NCBI GenBank assembly: GCA_033297075.1
Contig: MU858048.1
Location: 124,001-188,000, forward strand
DNA from: Rhypophila decipiens
Lineage: Eukaryota > Ascomycota > Sordariomycetes > Sordariales > Naviculisporaceae
DNA length: 64,000 nucleotides
Direction: 5' to 3'
In this document: piece after piece, positions 11,601 through 24,940 of the stretch
Layout of the letters: each line of letters starts with the position of its first letter
Position numbering within the stretch: position 1 is the stretch's first letter
Made by a program: the position numbers and the translations under genes
Notes under the pieces: model-generated
What the model was told of the DNA's origin: nothing
Databases searched by the model: none
Seen by the model: only the letters and a program-made list of their open reading frames with translations

Positions 11601-14600
11601 TGGGCTCAACCTTCCAGCTTCGCGCATCTAGTCGTGACGGCGTCAACTAGCTTTGTCGGACAGATACCCGCGCAAGAATCAGTCAACAACTCGACGATGC
11701 CACCACTCATCACTAGCCCTGGAAGTCTGACCTGCCTTTTTGAGGAATGGCCGACGATGAACCTGCTCCTGGTGCCGTGAAAAGGCTTGGAGTAGCTTGT
11801 GTTTTCCACGAGAGCTGTTCTCGTCAGCACACTTGGTCAGGTCTATCTCTCAACAGCAAATAGGGGTTGTCCTGGGATGAGCGACAGGACCTGGACGGAT
11901 ACTGGGCAATACTAGACTCAGCCTGGGAGTTACTGGCTTCCACAGGAACGCATGAAGAGAAATCAGGGAATTAGGGAACTAGGCATGTCAGGGCACGTGT
12001 AAGTCGTCGGGACGAAGCTTCTTGCCTCGGGACACGATTTTAGCCGTCCGTTTATGTCTTTTGAAACATGCCTCCGGCCTCTCAATTCGGCCTAAGAGCG
12101 GCTCTAGGACTAAAGCTCCAGCAGTCTTTCCTTCATCATTTCTTCCCGCTGACATGTACAGCCGGGAGACTCTGGATTCTATCGTGTGCTATCCACTGGT
12201 GTTAATACACTGCCCGGCGAGTCGGTTCCATGGTCTGCAGAGCCGGGCCAACGCCCCGGATCTCGGAGTGAAGCGAAAACGGAGCGAGATGTCTTCACAC
12301 CGCACCATGGCTAGCGGTCTCGGTCATGGATAACCCGATTCACGATCGCGGATAAAGTGCGCGACGCTGCTTCGTCACAGCGCACAAGTCATCGCAATTC
12401 AAGTCGCTCTTCTCGATGTCCGTTGATCTCAGTCACAGCTGTCTTGTTCTCCGGACACGACCAGTCGGCATAAATCTTACTCCCAGATAGGTCTTCCTCG
12501 CCAGATCGAAGACCTTCCCGTTGTTTCCAAAGCCGACAACTCGGTTTTCACGAAGCCAGGCGACAAGGCAAGAGACGGCTATTATTAGGAATAGTCTACT
12601 CTATCGCACGTCTCGCTTAGTGGAAATGGAATCTGTCATTTGACATGGACAAGCGGCGGATAAATAGTGGGAAATCAAAGCTGCAAAGTGTGCCGTGCCC
12701 CACGTTCTGGACGAGTTCCCTCACCTTTCTCGAGATGGAGGCGTTATGGACCGAGGATGCGTTCTGCTGTTCGTCATCCACCCAAGGCACCCCATGCCGG
12801 TATTGGTGTTGGGTGATGCTATACACAACCTGCCAGCATTGGCTGCTCTGATTTCAACCCACGTTTTGATAATCAGTCGGAACACGACAAGATACAAGGG
12901 CACACACTTCTTTCCGCTTCTCAGGCACTCGGAGGAAGGTGGAATAACGACGGCGATATATATGCCAGCCTCGCCCATATTCGCATCGTGTTTCTGGTTC
13001 GTGCTTGTTTCTCGGAGCACTGGTCGGGTAATTCAAGCTTTCCACTCCCGGATATCATGTCACATGCCGCCTGCGTCACATCGCAGTTCTTCCTCGGCCG
13101 TTTTCCTTTTGACTTCTGAGAAACGAAGAAAGACGGGAAAGCGGAAAACTGGGAACGAATAGGAACAAGATCGTTCCTGAGCTGTCCATGAACATTAACA
13201 AAACACGATGCGGAGAAATACATGCAGGCCTTAGCTACAACCGCACGGTGACAAGCTAGGTACCAAGCTTTGCCTCGCGGGCCGGCTGTCCAAATCCTCG
13301 ACGTTTGGTTCGCGCATACCATCACATTGAGATGTACATGAACTCGTCTTATAAGGTGCATATACTCTGTGTCAAGACAGGAAGCTCGCTAGCTTTTCAT
13401 GTGGCTAGCTCCTGCAGCCGCATATTATAACAGAAGCTTCCCCTCCTCCTTCCTTCTGGCTTTCGGTGCAGAAGACAAGGGGTAGAGTGAGCCGGGGACG
13501 ACCAGGGTAGCAGACGAAGTAGTGTGTCGGGGCTTGCTTCACGGTCTTTCGGCTCGAGCCCGAGGCGCAACTGTCCCGTCTACTCAGCTCATCTCAGACG
13601 AGACCCATGGTACACTTTGCTTGTCCTACTACTTGACCTAACATGTCTCACTTGCAGCAACAAGTTCAGACCGGGGTCCATGGAGAAGCACGTTCGTATA
13701 TTCCCCTGTTAAGTATGCAGCTGGTTTCTTATAGCTCCACCATGAACACCCACGGGAATATATATATATCACGATAGATGACATATGTCAGGTTTTATAC
13801 CTACCTACCGGCCTACCTCGCAGCACACACATCAACTGCACACCTCGTCTGGAAACCCTCCGCATCCGCATTTGTCTCCACATTCCCACGTCCAATGTCT
13901 ATTTCTTTTCGGGCGGCCCCCTCTCTCGTCCTTCCCCTCCCCACATCGGCAGCAGCCCGCCCGCCGAGTTGCTTTGCGTTCAACATACCCTCTACGAGCC
14001 TGTGTGCGGGAAGCGGAAGTAACGAACCCGGGTCGAGGAGAATTTCCAGATTTGGCAAGTGAGAAGGAGGATGAATGAGATCTTTGCTTGGCGCACATGC
14101 ACCTAACGGACGCCGAATATCCCGTTCTTGCTCTTGCCATCGTCGTCGCCGTTAGACTTGACTTGTGAGACAGAACGTGGGCTTGGTTTTGTTCCCCAGC
14201 TTTCTCTTCTTGTCACAACAAACTAAGCTAAGCTACCTTGGCTAGCTGACTGGACGACTTGTCCGTTTTCTTTCCTTTGACTGGAAAATTTTACCTGTAT
14301 GTTTCGATTTCATACCACCCAAGTCAGCTGCATGTACCTTGCTGGGTGGGTTGTTCAACATTTTCCATTCGGCCCAACTGTCTGTCTCGCTCCTTGGGCC
14401 GGGTATTGTCCTGTTATGCTCGAGAGGGGCGTTGACTTTTTTTTGTCAGCCCCAGTATGACCCTTCTCTTCCACCAACATAGGGACGCAACTTGACATAC
14501 GCCGCTGGTTGCCTTGACTTTTCTCAGTTTGCCTCATAGTTGACCGGCTTTCACGGGTCGCCATTGTACCCAAGTCGGACGGGCATGGACCCCAGGCTGG

Positions 14601-14754
14601 GATTTTCAAGTGAAGAAATATCAGATTGACAGTATCTTTCGAGCCAAGGTACCGTACCGTACCTCGGTATGAACCCGAGGGGTGTGTGTGGGTGGACATG
14701 GGCTCGAAAAATGTCAATTGTGCCGAGCCGTACCGAGCCGAACGGAGAGCATGG

Positions 14755-14776
14755 CTGTCTGTCTGTCTGTCTCTCT
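14755..14776 (+). repeat. (CTGT)n microsatellite
   Basis: About four CTGT units run into CTCTCT. A simple slippage repeat in noncoding DNA. Confidence 0.85.
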
Positions 14777-15806
14777 GGGCAGGTAGGTGCACACCAGACC
14801 TTTTCTCTGCCTATCAGACACCACACACCGATCTTGACAGTGACTGGAGCAGAGGTAGGTTCATGTCACCGTTACCCTGGCATATCATGTCACGTTCTCT
14901 CGCGTGTACACTGAACTGGGCTGACTATATGCCTGGTATGTACCTGAGGTATGTTCCCTCCATGCCTCCTGAGCAGTGCAGTGCACTATGCTACTCGCAG
15001 AGAAAATACACGAGCTAGCTACACTTGGCCTCTATTTGTGTCACAGACCTGAAGTTTTGGTCTCCCTCGACTGTCTATTGCCTTCACCTTGGGCCTGGTC
15101 CGGTTTTGCCCACCTCGGTGACGGTCAAGTAACTTCACAGAGATTACAAGACAGACACGATTACCAAACTAAGAAGTTTGGCGCGGGTCGTGATAACATA
15201 TATCTTATTCTCTCTTCTTATACCGCGGCTTAGGTCGGACAAGCAGCGCTTCAGCCAGTCATGCACGTCCGGACAGTTCAAGGATATATGACTGGAGAGT
15301 TAGTCTGGCTTTGAGAGAAAAGAAAAACCTCAGAAATTAAGAGGCTGGAGATAAGATCGAGCTATATCATATCCCTTCTTGTACCCGTCCCCGTCATCTT
15401 TGCCGCCGTTCCTGACATACGGTACCCGTCTGGACGCTTTCGAGCTCTTGGACGAACGACCATGCGGAAAGTAGATGGGCGGTAGGTAGCATGGAGGTAC
15501 ATAAACGCGATATCACGAGGAGTTATATTCTTAGGGGCGAAATAAGACTGGCTGCTTATCCACCTTACCTTCAGTTTATGTACATATGTACTACATTATT
15601 GCGTCCTGGCGTTTATGCTATAGCTCCCTCCCTGACATGTACCTGAATGGGTGGGCACTTCCGAGCTCAGAACGAACAGGTCCTTCCTTTGTCAATGCGT
15701 TGGGTATGTATGTATTCGTCATGATTATTCACGCGTTTCAATCGTCCCACTTGCGCTCGCGGTCGTGATCGTGTCGTTCGTTGGTAGATGGGTTGACTGA
15801 CTACAG

Positions 15807-15825
15807 TGGCTGGCTGGCTGGCTGG
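15807..15825 (+). repeat. (GGCT)n microsatellite
   Basis: Four TGGC/GGCT units in a row in noncoding DNA. Confidence 0.85.
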
Positions 15826-16853
15826 GTGAGTCCATGCTGCTGCAAGCGAATAACATAGGTGGTTATTTACCCAAGTCCCTCACTCGATGATGCTCAGATG
15901 ATGAACAAAAAAGAATGGACACGATATTGTTTTTTTTTTCTTGAATCCATAGGTAGTGTAATGTCATCTCTTTCAGTTGCAAGTGGTGGTGTCTATCTGT
16001 CTGTAGTGATATGCCATTGTGTGTCGTCGGAAATCGCAAAGTAAACAAACTTCCTGTTTCGAACTAGATCGTGCACCACCACCCCTAGCCCCTTTTCAAC
16101 GAAACAGAACCAACCCCAAGCAACATTCCAGTTTCTTTACTCTACTTTCGCATCCAACCACTCTGCTAAAGACAAAAGCTTGAAAGATGTTAATACCTCT
16201 AAAAAAATAATTCTATATTCCTTCCCCTTTTTCCTGGATTTTTCCGTCGTTGATGGCGTGCGCGGCGTGAGATCTTGCTAGCATATGTTGAAAGGCAGCA
16301 GGTGCATGTCAACAACATCACAAAAGAACCAATGATGGAGGATATCTTCAAAGAAGGATTCTAAGGTGAAGACGTCTAGTGCTGCAAGAGGAAATAAACA
16401 CTGGCAAGGATACCAACGAACAACAAGACTATCCACCCCACAAGCTATATCAATGTTTCTCCATGAGTCTTGGTGATATTCCTTCCTCTAATGATGGTAT
16501 CCCATACCTTTTGCCCTCAGCCTGATCCAACTACCCAAATCACCTAAAAGCCATGCCGACATCACCCCCCTATGGCAGGCGTTCTCGACCATGTAACCAA
16601 AGACTCACTTGCACCAACCCCAGCTCATTACCTCCATTTTCTTCCCGTCCACACCTGCAATTATCTCGTCCGATAAGACTTCGCCCCTCTAGACGGCTGT
16701 TATCCATCAATACGCCTCGCCGATACCAGATATCTTCTCCCCTTTATCCATACTACCCATCAAAACAGACCTATAAGTCCGACTAGCTCCAGTCACCGAC
16801 CCGGTTGGGCTGCTTCGATTATCGTCATCAATTTCGGGGTCAGTCGTACGCTT

Positions 16854-19800
16854 CTAGGTACTGCCGTTTTCTTTGCCCAGGCCAGTGTCGTCATAATCTC
16901 TCCTTCCTGTCGCCTCAGCTGGCTCGCCCACGCCGCTACTTTCCAAACGACTACCCTTGCCCTGTCTGCTCATAGAGAAATCGATCAAGTCTGTCGAGGA
17001 TGACTGATCATGTCTACTGAGTCGGTTGCCCCTAAGAGTCGGTCTCAATGGGCCTCCAGATCCAACGTTCGACTGGAATATGGGACTTTCGTTTCCTCGA
17101 AACCCATGGACCTCGGCACTTCCTTCATCAGCAGGGGAGTCCTCATCGTAATAGTCATCATGATCGGTCTCGGAGTCGAAATCAAGCCATACACCCTCAT
17201 GACCGTCGTGTTCATCTTCCTCGTCCGCGGGAAAGCTATACTCGCCATCCAGCCAATTGCGGCGTTCAGAATCAGCTTTTCCATGGATAGCAGCACGTAT
17301 CCGATCAGCAACCATCTTTTCGTCTTCCGTGTGCATCTCATTCGCGGACTGCCGCTGCTGCGTCTCGCACTCTTTTGCATTCTGCTTCCCCTTGATATCA
17401 TCCATCTGATCATGGGATTGGCCAGGACGCTCGTGCTTCTTCTCGTTCGTCCTCATACTCAATCTTCTGTCCCGCACCCTGGCAGTAATCCTCTCAAACA
17501 TGGCCACTCTCCGCTCCGCCGCTTCTGCTCGCTCGCGCCAGGTTTTACACTCCTGCTCCGTCTTGGCAAGCCGCTCTCTGAGGATAGCAACTTCAGTCCT
17601 TGGACTCGGTTTCTCGTCTATCCCGAGCCGCCGACGAAGATGTTTGACTTTTTCTGTGCGCTGGTCGAGTTGTCTCTGAAGGCCCCGGACTTGGGCATGC
17701 AGCGCTATGGTGCTCGCCGTCGTCCCGAGGAATCCGGGATTGGGTGACCCTGGCACTTGAACTTTGCTGGCTGTGGTTGTCTTCTGAAACGGGGAACCTC
17801 CCGGTGGTAAAACTGAGGCGCTCTTATTTGTCGGCGTTAACTCTGTTTCGGCTCGCGAGAGGCTGCTTGGGGCTTGGGCTGCTCCTCGAGGCGTCCCAGC
17901 CGATTCGGTTGCAGAATACGGGACTTCCATCGCCGCCACGGACAACCTCAGCGGCTCAACAAATCGGTCGGCTCGATCAATAGTGTGGCTAGCCCTGTGC
18001 TGTAATCCATGCAAGCCCCGTTTAGATTGTGGCTGCTGGGTTTCGATATCCAGATCTGAGAGGTCCACAGATGTAGCAGGCAGACTGAAATCATTATGAC
18101 CCATCCGGTCCTGTTGCCCCCTACTGAGTTGGGATGTCTGCTGCGCTTCATACGACTGTCCTTTGATATCAACTTTGACCTTGGGTTGATGCGTGTTTCT
18201 CTCATTGTCGTTACTCCGAGAAACAAAACGTTGCTGTTGGATCAAAGATGCTACCGCAGTTGAGCGGACAACTTCTGGCTTGGCCGGGGTTCCTTTCGGC
18301 GGTGTCGCGCCAGAAACCTTTGTACCAGATAAAGAGCGACTGGTAATGCCTCCCAGCAGCGCCTGGGGCCAACTGGCGGAATCAATTCGCTTTTGAGGCC
18401 GCTTCGCCGTCAAGACTGTTGGTGATGCTTGTTTTCCATTCTTCTGAGGTTCCTTGGTTCCGGTTTGCCCATATTCCGGCTTCAGACAATCAGACGCAAT
18501 AGGCTTGGCTATCTTGACCGATCCAGTGTCACTTTCGTCTGACTGATTCGATCCTCCAGGGCCATGCGTTCCATTGAAAGTGCCCCTCTGCTTCTCTTGA
18601 CCGTCCCAGAACACATCGGCATCCTTCCATGAAGGATGTGTGACGAAATGCTCACCTTCAACAGTCTGCCAAGAATGATCACCGTCGTCCTCAATGGTCT
18701 TGATACATTGGCCATGGGCAGTCGACCGGGGGCCGCCTCCAGAAATTGGCACAGCAGTTGCCCAGGACCGTTGCGAACGGTGCGACTGGGCCGGCGAGAA
18801 TGAGAACAACTTCCCCAGGTCATCACCGGTGGTTTGCGATTTTTTGAGTGTGCGGAATGGAGTCACGGCATTGACCGTGTATTCACTGACGAGACTGCTG
18901 CTGGCTTCTAGCTTTCTTCTCGATGCATCCAGTCTTTTGGGGACACTTCCCTGCTTCACAATAGGACTAGGCATGCGGAATGCGGGAGCGGGCTGCTTCA
19001 GAGGAGAAGGTTTGTTTGTGGTCCCCCTTTCAAACATGGCCGCCATGGCCTTTACCGAACTTCCTGTCCGTCCCTGTGATCGTCGGGATGGGGATGCCAT
19101 GTCAGGCGTCGCTGGTCCCAGCTGTCTCGCCGCTGGAAACGGTGTCTTACGAAGCGGCGACTTCAAATTTGGGTCAATACTTGAGTTTCTGGCTGGTATA
19201 GGTGGTGATTGAACTTGGACAGCATTCTTGCTGGCGCCCCGCGGTGGTGTATTCGGCGCTCCCGATTCTTGCCCGTCATCTGACGTACACTTATAGCCGA
19301 AGCCTCTTGTTAGCTTGTCTTCCATAGCGGGCTCCTTAGCACCCAAAAGTTCCAGAGGATGGTCTCCGGTGAAATGAGGAGCAGAGGGCTCTCCGCACTC
19401 CCCTTTGGCATCACCCTGCAAGTACCCTGACCCGGAACTACGAGTCCCGCTCTGCAGAGCTATCGTCCAAGGGATCGGATAGTTTTCTTTCGAAATGGGC
19501 CCTGGGTCTCGAATCTCGTCATGGATTGAGTGGCCGTGCTTGTGATGAGCCAACTGTCCCGACACTTTTGCATCGCCTACTCCTCTAGAATCATGGTGGT
19601 TGGACTCATCGTGGATCCCACCAGAATATCCAGAAACTTGAGTCTCCCCGACTGGCGGAACCACCGGAACGGAAGGTGTATTCCCCATCCTCGAATGCCA
19701 GGTGTTTCCTACGAGGACTGGGGGTTTTTGCAATGAGTAGTCAGGCGCCTGTTCGTGACGATTATGGCCTTCAGACTCGCTTTCTACTGTTGTTCGGGGT

Positions 19801-22457
19801 TCTTTTATTTGGTCTTGCCCCCCCGCCTCAGACTCAGACGCAGACTTTCTCAGATGAAATGTTACGATCATCTTATTCTTTGGCTGTGCTAGTGGCTGCG
19901 TATTGCTTGGCTCGACATTGGCCTTTGCAGGTTCCGATGATCTTTCTGCTCTGTAAAGACGGTGCTTCCAGTTGGGGAAAATCGAGCCCTTGTTTATTTG
20001 TCCGGAGGTTTCAGAAACACCTGGTCCTTGGCTGGATTCATCTTGACCAGGATCTGTTTGACTCAACTGCCCTGTCGAGTTCTGCGAGGACCGTGAGGAC
20101 CGCGAGGAGCGTGAGCCTTTCAGCCGCCGTCTTGCAAGCCGCCTCTCCCGCTGTCGAAGAGCAGCATCTCTTGACAAGCTGACTCTTTCGTCTTGTTCTG
20201 ACACTCTGGCCTTGTACGACATTAACGGCCGGATACCCGAGGGCTTGCCCGGAAGTAGCTCCCTTGATTCTGCTATCGACACCGGTAACTGATCATCGAA
20301 TGGAGATCTAGGCAAAACTCCCGGTCGCGGGCTTGGAAAGTTCTCCTCTGCAGTAGGTGACAGCATCGAAGACAGGACCCTGGGAGCTGCTCGGCCACTT
20401 GATGTTCTTCTCACGCTCGGCTTTAGACGCTGTTTCGTAACGACGAGCGAATCATCTCGTAGACCATTCTCCTTGAGGCCCCACAGCCTTCCCCGGGCCC
20501 TACCATCAGACTTGTGACCTAAATAATATTGGATTAGCAGCTCATACTTGTAAGAGGTAAACAGATGATAAGGAGAGACTTACGGGCCTGTGGCGTTGGG
20601 CTTGGAGGAGCGGAAGACTCCATCATATCGTGTGGAGGGAGCTTCGGAACGGATGCCGAGGAACGCGGCGACCCATGGCCAGTCCATTTTGCAGGTGTTG
20701 TTTTAGTAAAGACCTCCGAGCTTGAAGGTCTCAATGCGGCATTTGAATGGCGGTCGAGGCTGCGTGCGACGCCCTGGTCGGTGGCACAGGGCCTCAGGAT
20801 ATCCAGGCTCTTCAAGTGCTTCACCACCTCCCGCCAGTGTGTAATAAGCATCTCCGTGATGCTATTGGCGACATGTATTTTATCCACAATCAACGAGCCT
20901 TGTTGGCTAGGTTCTTCTCCCGAGTGGACCCTGGTCTTCCGTTTTTCTCTCTTCAGGTTCGGGGGCGTTACCGGGATGAGAACAAGTCCGGCGCTCGGAT
21001 GGGAAAGCCTCATTGTGTAGGCATTCAGAAGGTCACTGGCGAGAAGTGGACCAAAGACGATTCCCAGAGCATTGTATCCTATCAGGTCTGCGGTGGGTAG
21101 CGGCCTTCCGTACTCGTCCTCTCGCGGTGCTGTTTCGGCCACACGGCCTATCAAGCAGAGCAACCCAAATACGGCGCAGATAAGCTCACGACGAAACTGG
21201 GACTCGACCGTCCCGATGGCTAGAGCAATGAGCCTTGCTCTTAGCTTGGTCTGCTTTGTTCTCGTGAGTTCTGGAGCTCCGTTCAGCTGGCTATGAATGG
21301 CCACCATGGCGTCGAACAGGGCAAGCGATCCCAGTATACCACCGGGAAGTCCTGAAAGGAGCCTCTTGAATGTTGAAGCGACATCGTGTGTGGTAGCCTT
21401 GATGTGATGAGGCAGATTGGGACAGCGGATCGTACTAGTAATGTCATCCGCATTTCCTTCGGCACAGTAATAGTCGTAGAGCGCGTTGACTACTTTTACT
21501 GAACCCGGGATTCGAAACATTCCACGAGTGTCGACAGCTTCATGAAACAAGGTCAGCCGAGAGCTTTCAAGAGTCTTGTGGAAACAACCACTTACCGTGC
21601 TGTACCAAGTACTGCGCGGTAGCACGTAAGCATGTGGGCAAAACAAGCGAGCCGGGAGCATACTCGGAAGGAAGATACAAGATGCTCTTGCCGCAGAGTC
21701 GAATCAACGACTGCAGGTCTTCTCCTCGCAAGCTATCCTTTTTCAAGATTGGCTGCATTATATGAATGGCCAGGTCGCTCACGCTGCGTTTGTGACTGGT
21801 TCGTCTCGATTCCGGAGCTCTCTTTATAACGACACTGCCCGTCGCACTAGCATGACTGGTGGTGCGGCTGCTAGGCGTTGACGGCTGGCGGAGAAACGTG
21901 CGGGAGAACCATCCAGTTCTTTTCTGCTGCGAATGAGGAGGCTCTGGTGACTGGGCTGCCGAAGAAGCACGAGGGATAGGAGTGAATGGCCGGATACCAT
22001 GTTTCCCAGCAAGTCGATTATATTCGGCAACAAACCCACTGCGATCCTGTACTTCGTCGGTATCCGAGAGATTTGCCAAATCACAGCCGCCGCCGCCACC
22101 ACCACCACCGTCACTCGACGAAGTCCAAGTGGCGCTGCTCCTATTCCCAACAACCCTGCTCCTAGAGCGCGGCCTATTCAACCAGCTACTGTATGAAGAC
22201 ATCAAAGGGAGAAGCGGGTAGTCGGGCGCGAGTGGGTGCTGATGGAGTTGTTGGGTCGTCTTATTTCCTTCTGGGGTCCTCGTTCTTGCTATCGACAATG
22301 GAGTGCCGCGTGCTTCGCACCGCCCACGCTGTCCCTCACATGGTGAATCCGTCATATCTTCGTCTTTGTTTCTTGATCCTTTCAAGAAGAACACAGACTG
22401 GCCGTCTAGTCCCGTCGAGGGAGAGGGCTGCCTAGGAACTTGCGGCGTTGGCGGCAT
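16854..22457 (-). CDS. Large RhoGAP protein with C-terminal coiled coil (1826 aa)
   Basis: Predicted GTPase-activating protein for a Rho-family GTPase, acting on polarity, the actin cytoskeleton or wall signalling. Three exons: 22457-21596, 21537-20584 and 20518-16854, with introns of 58 and 65 bp; the spliced 5481 nt give 1826 residues. The first 230 residues are Pro/Ser-rich and probably disordered. The RhoGAP domain spans about 250-525, with the arginine-finger stretch GMFRIPGS near residue 293, then the NALYDYY and IGYNALGIVFGPLL segments. A long Ser/Pro-rich, low-complexity middle follows. A coiled coil runs at about 1545-1625 (LHAQVRGLQRQLDQRTEKVK onward, ending near RRLSMR), and the tail is acidic (DEEDEHDGHEGVWLDFDSET). 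The first intron interrupts the RhoGAP domain just before the arginine finger. I do not recognise the exact orthologue; it could belong to the Sac7/Bag7-like or a filamentous-fungus-specific RhoGAP group. Confidence 0.9.
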
Positions 22458-23368
22458 CGGTTGCTGGTGCTGATCGTCTGGATGTATCGACCTTGCTAGG
22501 CCCTTAGTCCTCTTTCCAAATATGCTTCAATACTAAAGTAGCGCCTGTGACTGAAATAAGAGAGAAGGGAAAAAAAGAAACCCGACAAAAAGGAGAGCGA
22601 CAAAGGGCAACTTTGTTGTAGTCACAGTGGCTCTGAATCATCATGTCCGCATGGTGGAGCGAGGAAAGAATCAACGGAAATGGGTCAGAGTTTATGGAAC
22701 GGGGTGGGCTGTTCCCATCTGCCACCTTATCGACTTGAATACATGATTGCTCCTTCCAAAACTGAAGAGGGAGGCAGTCGGTAACATACTATCCGCGGCT
22801 TGGAGTTCGTACCTCCCCTACCGTCTGCGTGGCCCACAGGTCCTGGTGCCCATTGTCCAAGGTAGGAGCAAGAGAGCCGAGTGGAAACAAGACCCAAGAA
22901 CCGAGGAAACCTGGACTAGGAAAGGGCGATCTGATGATTGACTATTATAATACTCAGCGAATAACCAAAAATGTGCTTCTCAGACTGGGAGCTGTCGTAT
23001 ACCCGCTATATAGCCATTGCCCAACTCTTGATAAACTAACATGAAACCCCGTAAATGGTCAAAAAGCCAGACAATCCAAAAAATCCATTGAGACCGCATC
23101 GACCTCAATTAGAACGTGACATCTGGCTATACCACCGACCAGTACGGTTCTCGTAGTTTCACAACAGACGAAAACAACCCCAGAAAAGAAGATCTATACT
23201 CTCATGATCAAGAGCCATGATATGCAACCGTGGTATCCCACTGTCCGCATACCGTCCAAGACGCCCTGCAAATGCAACCCAACACGCATTTCATCCCAAA
23301 ATCCAGAATTAATCCGACCCTGCCCTCTCTAATCGACCCAACCTCATCATCTGCTGCTGAAAGTGTTG
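22458..23368. other. Intergenic: RhoGAP promoter and SNF4 3' flank
   Basis: About 0.9 kb between two minus-strand genes. No coding frame or RNA gene is visible. It should contain the SNF4 3' UTR (right side) and the RhoGAP promoter (left side); no element can be named with confidence. Confidence 0.6.
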
Positions 23369-24940
23369 TCAGGGAGCTCGAATGGTGTCGTCCTCCTCAC
23401 CATAGAGTAGGACATATTTCAAGATATCTGAAAGGGAAATGATGCCCTTCAGCCGGCTTTCGTCGTCCACAACGATAAGCCTATGTACCCGAGACTTGCG
23501 GATCGTGTCAAATATCGAATCTAGCCGGTCCTCCTCGCTACATGTGTAGATTCCAGTAAAGTCGTCGGCCCGTTTTGATAGCGCATCACCGACAGAGGCT
23601 GATAGTTCGTCATACGCTCCGCCCTTGATGCAAGGAATCACATCTACTGCCTCAAATACGTTGAGTAGCTTGTTGTCTCGGTCAACAATGGGCACTGCCG
23701 AGATATTGTGCTTGACCATAAGGTGTATCACGTCCAGGACACAACTGTTCATAGTCGCCGTGGCCAAGTTCGTATATGTGCCCAATCCAAGCTCCCTTAC
23801 CGGCTTCTTGAGGAGCATCGTGTGTTTTTCATTGTTGACAGCGATAAATTTGAGGATGCGGTATTGTGTAATAACGCTCACCACCGTCTCCCGCCCCGTC
23901 TCGGAATCGACATCGACGAGGGGAATCCTGCGAGCCCTCGTTTTAAGCATTCGTCGGCATGCCTCGTACAAGGGTCTTGCGGGATGGACCGAAACCGTCT
24001 CGAGCGGCAGGACGCCAATGGCCTTTTCGATGTCTACCAGAGAACCCAGTTAGCCTTGTTTTTGACTCCGTCTCTTTTCTCTCCTGCACATCTGGCGCAC
24101 CTCTAAGACTGCTAAGACGGAACTGGTCGACCTGATTGAGCTGATCGGGGAACTGGCAGTAATATTGAATAACGTTGATGTAGTCGGTGCTCGTCAGAAG
24201 CCCGGCAAAAGTCGAGTTGCGTGAATCCCATAGCGGCGCCGAAACGATGCCTAACAATACCATTTCACGTCAGCCACTTCGCGCTCCTCATAGCCGAGTA
24301 GCCATCTAGCAAGAGGGATCGAGTGTCACCGCACCGTTTTGTATCAAGATGTTCAGGCTCTTCTTGATGAGGAGGTCGATGTCGAGCACGACGAGCCGGA
24401 ACGAGAGCGGTAGCACGTCGTAGCTGGTTCGGACCTTGAGGAACTCGCGCACGCCTCTCTGCGATTGATTTCATCTCATGTCAGTCAACTCGAACAGCGC
24501 ACCTTATTTCAACATACGACTTGATCCATCCGGGGGATACGTTCGGTTTGCACAATGCAGCCAGACCCCAGAACCCCGCAATCGCAGCCGTCTTCGGGCC
24601 CAGCGAAGCAGGCGAGGAACAGCGGGGAAGCAGCAAACAGGTTTGTTGCTCGACCCAAACAAAACGAACGGCGGGCGGGTGTTGTCTCGGAATATATGCT
24701 CACCAGACCCTGCATTTGGTCCTTGTCTAGGGGACTCGGCGTCTTATCTGACATTGTGCGACTGGTTTGTTTAGGGCGAAGGTAGGATGACGGCGCGACA
24801 AAGGGCAGCTCGTGACCTTGCCGTATTGGCAGTGGCCCATTCGTGGTGCTTCCGCCAGCGGATGTAGGAGAGAGAGGGTTGGTCTCGCTGCTGCTGGCGC
24901 CGGGATTCGCTTGTTCGGGGGGAGCACGAAGGTCGTCCAT
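23369..24940 (-). CDS. SNF4: AMPK/Snf1 complex gamma subunit, four CBS domains (391 aa)
   Basis: Regulatory, adenine-nucleotide-binding subunit of the Snf1/AMPK kinase, needed for the response to glucose limitation. Exons: 24940-24704, 24458-24335, 24250-24101 and 24033-23369 (1176 nt). The N-terminus (about 75 residues) is Pro/Ser-rich. It is followed by FLKVRTSYDVLPLSFRLVV, LNILIQNGIVSAPLWDS and TDYINVIQYY (first CBS), then RRIPLVDVD, NISAVPIVDRDNKLLNVFEA and VHRLIVVDDESRLKGIISLS in the later CBS motifs. These match Snf4/AMPK gamma closely. The reading frame extends upstream of 24940 but without an ATG, so the first in-frame ATG (MDDLRAPPEQ) was chosen. Intron 1 is 245 bp, long for this gene set, while the others are 67-84 bp; a small alternative exon inside it cannot be excluded. 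Confidence 0.93.

Larger units (their letters stand above)
8612..16853. other. Gene-free region upstream of the homeodomain gene, distal part
   Basis: It lies between the MITE and the 3' end of the RhoGAP gene. No supported gene was seen on either strand. The ATG-initiated 142-codon frame at 10101-10529 and several 90-150 codon frames have no recognisable domain. It contains two microsatellites (about 14755 and 15807), a short AT repeat near 13758-13770, and GTACC-rich palindromic sequence at 14648-14663. The last few hundred bases presumably include the RhoGAP 3' UTR. Confidence 0.6.
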
